Notes under the pieces: generated by a model
What the model saw: the letters and a program-made list of their open reading frames with translations, nothing else
Told to the model about the DNA's origin: nothing
The model's database searches: none
Source of the DNA: Limnochordales bacterium
GTDB taxonomy: Bacteria; Bacillota; Limnochordia; Limnochordales; DUMU01
Assembly: GCA_014896315.1 (NCBI GenBank)
Contig: JADBKP010000003.1
Coordinates: 246,134-310,133, forward strand
DNA: 64,000 nt
Reading direction: 5' to 3'
Translations under genes and position numbers: made by a program
In this document: piece by piece, positions 62,113 through 64,000 of the stretch
How the letters are laid out: every line of letters begins with the position of its first letter
Position numbering within the stretch: the stretch's first letter is position 1

Positions 62113-62868
62113 TCACTTGCTCAGAAGGTACTTTATGATGTTGATTGCCAGCTGCTGTAGCTCTGGTTGATCAGCACCGCCGGGCGTGAAGATCATGTCA
62201 CCGATATAGATGACGTTACCCGCCGGGCCTTCGATAATAGCGCCGTTATTCTCGGGAACTGCCTGCGAGGGCGTCAGCTGGTCCTCGTCGTACCATTCGG
62301 CGAGGATCTTTGCTCCTCCCCGCACCGTATTCACCATCGCCCAGTAGCGCGGGAAGCGGATAAACTCCGGCAGCCCTGCGAAGATGGGATGATCTTTGGC
62401 GACAACCCTGGCATAGGCGTGCTTAGGGGCAGCACCGAACCAGGCTACGTAAGCAATGCCGATCTCGTCGGCCAGCTGGTAGCTCTCATCCCGGACCTTC
62501 TGGTTTTTATCGTCACGGAACGAGGTCTGGCCCAATGCAAGGAGCCTCCCGCCCCGGCCCAGGAACTCCTGTACCGCCGCCACTTCCGCCGGGGACATAC
62601 GACGCGTGTTGGGCAGTATCAGTACCTTGGCATCGCCCAGGTTACCGGCTTCCAGGTCTTCAACACTGATCTCGGTGAAAGAGAAACCGCCAGCCTGCAG
62701 AGTGGAGCGTAACACATCCATATCGGCTTCGTAGTCCCAACCGACTTCGGTGTACCAGTCGGCAGTTCGCTGGCTATTGAGGACGGCCACGTCGGCCGCC
62801 TGGGCCGCACCACCCAGCGCGACCAGAAGCAAGAAGGCGCATACGGCTCCCAGCAATCGCTTCACCAT
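62113..62868 (-). CDS. Secreted GATase/ThuA-like protein
   Basis: Exported 251-residue protein. Signal peptide: MVKRLLGAVCAFLLLVALGGAAQA. The fold resembles a class I glutamine-amidotransferase-like (ThuA or trimerisation) domain: LRSTLQAGGFSFTEISVEDLEAG, AKVLILPNTRRMSPAEVAAVQEFLGRGGRLLALGQ, HPIFAGLPEFIRFPRYWAMVN, and VIYIGDMIFTPGGADQPELQQLAINIIKYLL. The Cys nucleophile of true amidotransferases is not visible, so a binding or structural role is more likely. It is 70 bases upstream of the GHL10 gene on the same strand, and the pair probably act together on a glycan. Confidence 0.78.
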   Translation of the reverse strand: MVKRLLGAVCAFLLLVALGGAAQAADVAVLNSQRTADWYTEVGWDYEADMDVLRSTLQAGGFSFTEISVEDLEAGNLGDAKVLILPNTRRMSPAEVAAVQEFLGRGGRLLALGQTSFRDDKNQKVRDESYQLADEIGIAYVAWFGAAPKHAYARVVAKDHPIFAGLPEFIRFPRYWAMVNTVRGGAKILAEWYDEDQLTPSQAVPENNGAIIEGPAGNVIYIGDMIFTPGGADQPELQQLAINIIKYLLSK

Positions 62869-63191
62869 TATTCCCTCCCGCTCATCCTGTTTGAACCGGC
62901 CCTAGAAAAACCGGTCCTTTTGGAGTTCGCTGGTCGAAGGCAAATTCCTCCTATACTTCTGAATCGAGTGGCTCGCCGGTGGCGTCCGAAGAAGGCAGAA
63001 GGCGGATGGAAGAGATATTAGAAGCTAGCGCCATTTAGTTCTCGGCCAACGCCCCCCAGGCCAGATAACGGCGATTTACATTTCTTCCTGTTTTTGGTTA
63101 GACTGGAGATGCCGCCTCAGCCGTCATGCCGGACACCTGGACCCGGAGCACAAGTTCCAACCCAGCACTCAGGACAAAGGAGGACGTATGG
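62869..63191. other. Gene-free stretch before the Gly-rich exported protein
   Basis: No coding sequence is supported in these 323 bases. They separate the divergent GATase-like gene from the gene at 63192. A weak promoter-like pair for the plus strand (TTTACA and TTAGAC, 17 bases apart, around 63074-63103) and the ribosome site AAAGGAGG before 63192 are all I can see. Confidence 0.4.
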
Positions 63192-63695
63192 ATGAGCTTC
63201 GGGACTCAGGCAATGGCAATGTCAAAGATGTGCCGATGCAAGTGGTTTGCCCTGGTCGTAGTAGCCGGCATTGCTCTCGCCCTCGTTACTCAACCGGTCG
63301 CGGCCAAAGCGGCTTTCAGTAACGTCACTGCGGCCTCACCCCAGTCAGACTCTTCGCTGTCGGAAACAGAGCTGGCGACCGCAATGGCGCTGGTCGGCTG
63401 GGGTGAATTGTTGACCGAAGATGAGATGAAGAGCATTAGCGGCGGCGTCAGCCCGGTACTCGTCGGTGCCGGACTCGGAGCACTTTCCAGCGGTGTCTCC
63501 TACGGCCTAAATGCTCTACGAACGGGCACGTGGGACTGGGGCGACTTCGCTTCTAACGTCGGCAGCGGCGCACTGGGCGGCGCAGCTGCAGGTCTCATCC
63601 CCGGCTCATCCGCCCTGTCCGAGACCGCGCGTACCATAGGTGCCGCGGTTGTTGGGACGGTAAGCAGCTGGTTCGCGGACTGGTTCGGATGGTGA
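63192..63695 (+). CDS. Exported Gly-rich bacteriocin-like protein with a double-glycine motif
   Basis: 167-residue protein, unrecognised by family. The ATG at 63192 has AAAGGAGG eight bases upstream; a frame extension of 22 codons before it is not coding. A Sec-type signal is seen (CKWFALVVVAGIALALVTQPVAAKA, about residues 16-40). The linker ends in ELLTEDEMKSISGG (72-85), shaped like a double-glycine leader of class II bacteriocins, and the last 82 residues are Gly/Ala/Ser-rich and hydrophobic with many GxxxG pairs (VGAGLGALSSGVSYGL; SGALGGAAAGLIPG) and end in WFADWFGW. This is like bacteriocin core peptides, but no immunity or export gene is visible before the window ends. Confidence 0.7.
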   Translation: MSFGTQAMAMSKMCRCKWFALVVVAGIALALVTQPVAAKAAFSNVTAASPQSDSSLSETELATAMALVGWGELLTEDEMKSISGGVSPVLVGAGLGALSSGVSYGLNALRTGTWDWGDFASNVGSGALGGAAAGLIPGSSALSETARTIGAAVVGTVSSWFADWFGW

Positions 63696-63738
63696 AGTAC
63701 ACGCCAGGTCAGCCTGCATGGTAACTTTACCGGCTCCC

Positions 63739-63787
63739 GAGGGGCTTTGCACATCCTCCGGCTCAAGCGGGAGGGCTGAAGCCCCTC
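63739..63787. terminator. Stem-loop after the Gly-rich protein gene
   Basis: GAGGGGCTT (63739-63747) pairs perfectly with AAGCCCCTC (63779-63787) over a 31-base loop, with TTACC and GGTAA flanks that extend the pairing loosely. It lies 44 bases after the stop of the exported protein gene. A T-run is lacking, so it may be a structured leader of the next gene or a terminator-like stem. Confidence 0.45.
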
Positions 63788-63823
63788 GGTAATCCTACCC
63801 TCGGCCCATGAGGAGGTGACCGT

Positions 63824-64000
63824 TTGGACTTCTGGGACATCTTATCGATTCTCGTGGGCGCCTGTGTGTTCTCCTGGCTCATGGCCTGGTGGCAGCATGC
63901 AAAAAACGGCCTTCCCTGGCCGGAGGCGATCCGGCTCGGCATCATTCAGGCTACCGGATGGGCTCTCTTCTTCACCTTCTTCCAATTGCTTCTGCTGCCC
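63824..64000 (+). CDS. Membrane protein, partial (runs off the window)
   Basis: Start of an unrecognised gene: TTG at 63824 with GGAGGTG about ten bases upstream, 59 codons in frame to the window end. The product has two hydrophobic segments (ILSILVGACVFSWLMAWW near residues 6-23 and GIIQATGWALFFTFFQLLLL near 40-59) with a short WPEAIRL loop between. It follows the Gly-rich exported protein, so it could be an immunity, modification or transport partner, but nothing in the visible part proves this. Confidence 0.55.
   Translation, partial: MDFWDILSILVGACVFSWLMAWWQHAKNGLPWPEAIRLGIIQATGWALFFTFFQLLLLP

Noticed and set aside
1-64000. Insertion sequences, prophage or integrated element
   Set aside because: No transposase, integrase or phage genes and no flanking direct repeats were seen.

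Overview
The window looks like a chromosomal segment of a high-GC, Gram-positive, anaerobic member of the Bacillota (a Clostridia- or Limnochordia-like deep branch). The evidence is a conserved cell-division/ileS cluster in the Bacillus subtilis order (sepF, ylmG, ylmH, divIVA, ileS with a T-box leader, a DksA-like gene, lspA, rluD), spore-former-associated genes (tepA, ylzJ, a SpoIID/LytB protein, YjcZ-like microproteins), many lipoprotein- or signal-peptide-type solute-binding proteins, and a trimeric NAD-linked [FeFe] hydrogenase. The species assignment is inference. I saw no rRNA, tRNA, IS element or prophage.

Layout. 1-15.1 kb: a carbohydrate-scavenging region on the minus strand with a secreted GH16 glucanase, an M32 carboxypeptidase, four sugar-type ABC solute-binding proteins (one frameshifted), a GPH-type sugar symporter and a secreted GHL10-type glycosidase. 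A CBS-domain membrane protein and a ribokinase run the other way. None of the binding proteins has permease genes beside it. 15.3-20.2 kb: operon hydC-hydB-hydA followed by an ECF-transporter-like S component. 20.4-21.7 kb: a decaying stretch with an argS pseudogene and what looks like a relic CRISPR array. 21.7-25.9 kb: a small protein, CCA-adding enzyme, FmdB-type zinc ribbon, a small membrane protein and hflX. 25.9-35.3 kb: a secreted highly charged protein, a sugar isomerase-like TIM barrel, an rRNA methyltransferase, an ABC-2 exporter, a secreted DUF4861-like protein, a fifth solute-binding protein and a LacI regulator.

35.5-36.0 kb: three tandem genes for 26-29-residue one-helix membrane microproteins, too short for normal gene callers. 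36.0-39.0 kb: an ABC importer-like ATPase with most catalytic motifs altered, plus two permeases. 39.1-50.2 kb: the rluD-lspA-dksA-like-DUF5665-ileS-(T-box)-divIVA-ylmH-ylmG-proC-sepF-HlyD-like cluster, all minus strand. 50.2-55.0 kb: a complete branched-chain amino acid type ABC importer (livF, livG, livM, livH, livJ) with a sigma-A-like promoter in front of livJ and a terminator hairpin after it. 55.2-60.5 kb: uppP, a Na/Pi cotransporter, ylzJ, tepA, then a SpoIID/LytB protein coupled to a small Ig-like protein. 60.6-62.9 kb: a second GHL10 glycosidase and a GATase/ThuA-like secreted protein. 62.9-64.0 kb: a Gly-rich exported protein with a double-glycine motif, and the start of a membrane protein that runs off the window.

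Most worth a second look: the microprotein trio, the bacteriocin-like Gly-rich protein, the degenerate ABC ATPase, the CRISPR relic beside the broken argS, and a probable ATC start codon for lspA.
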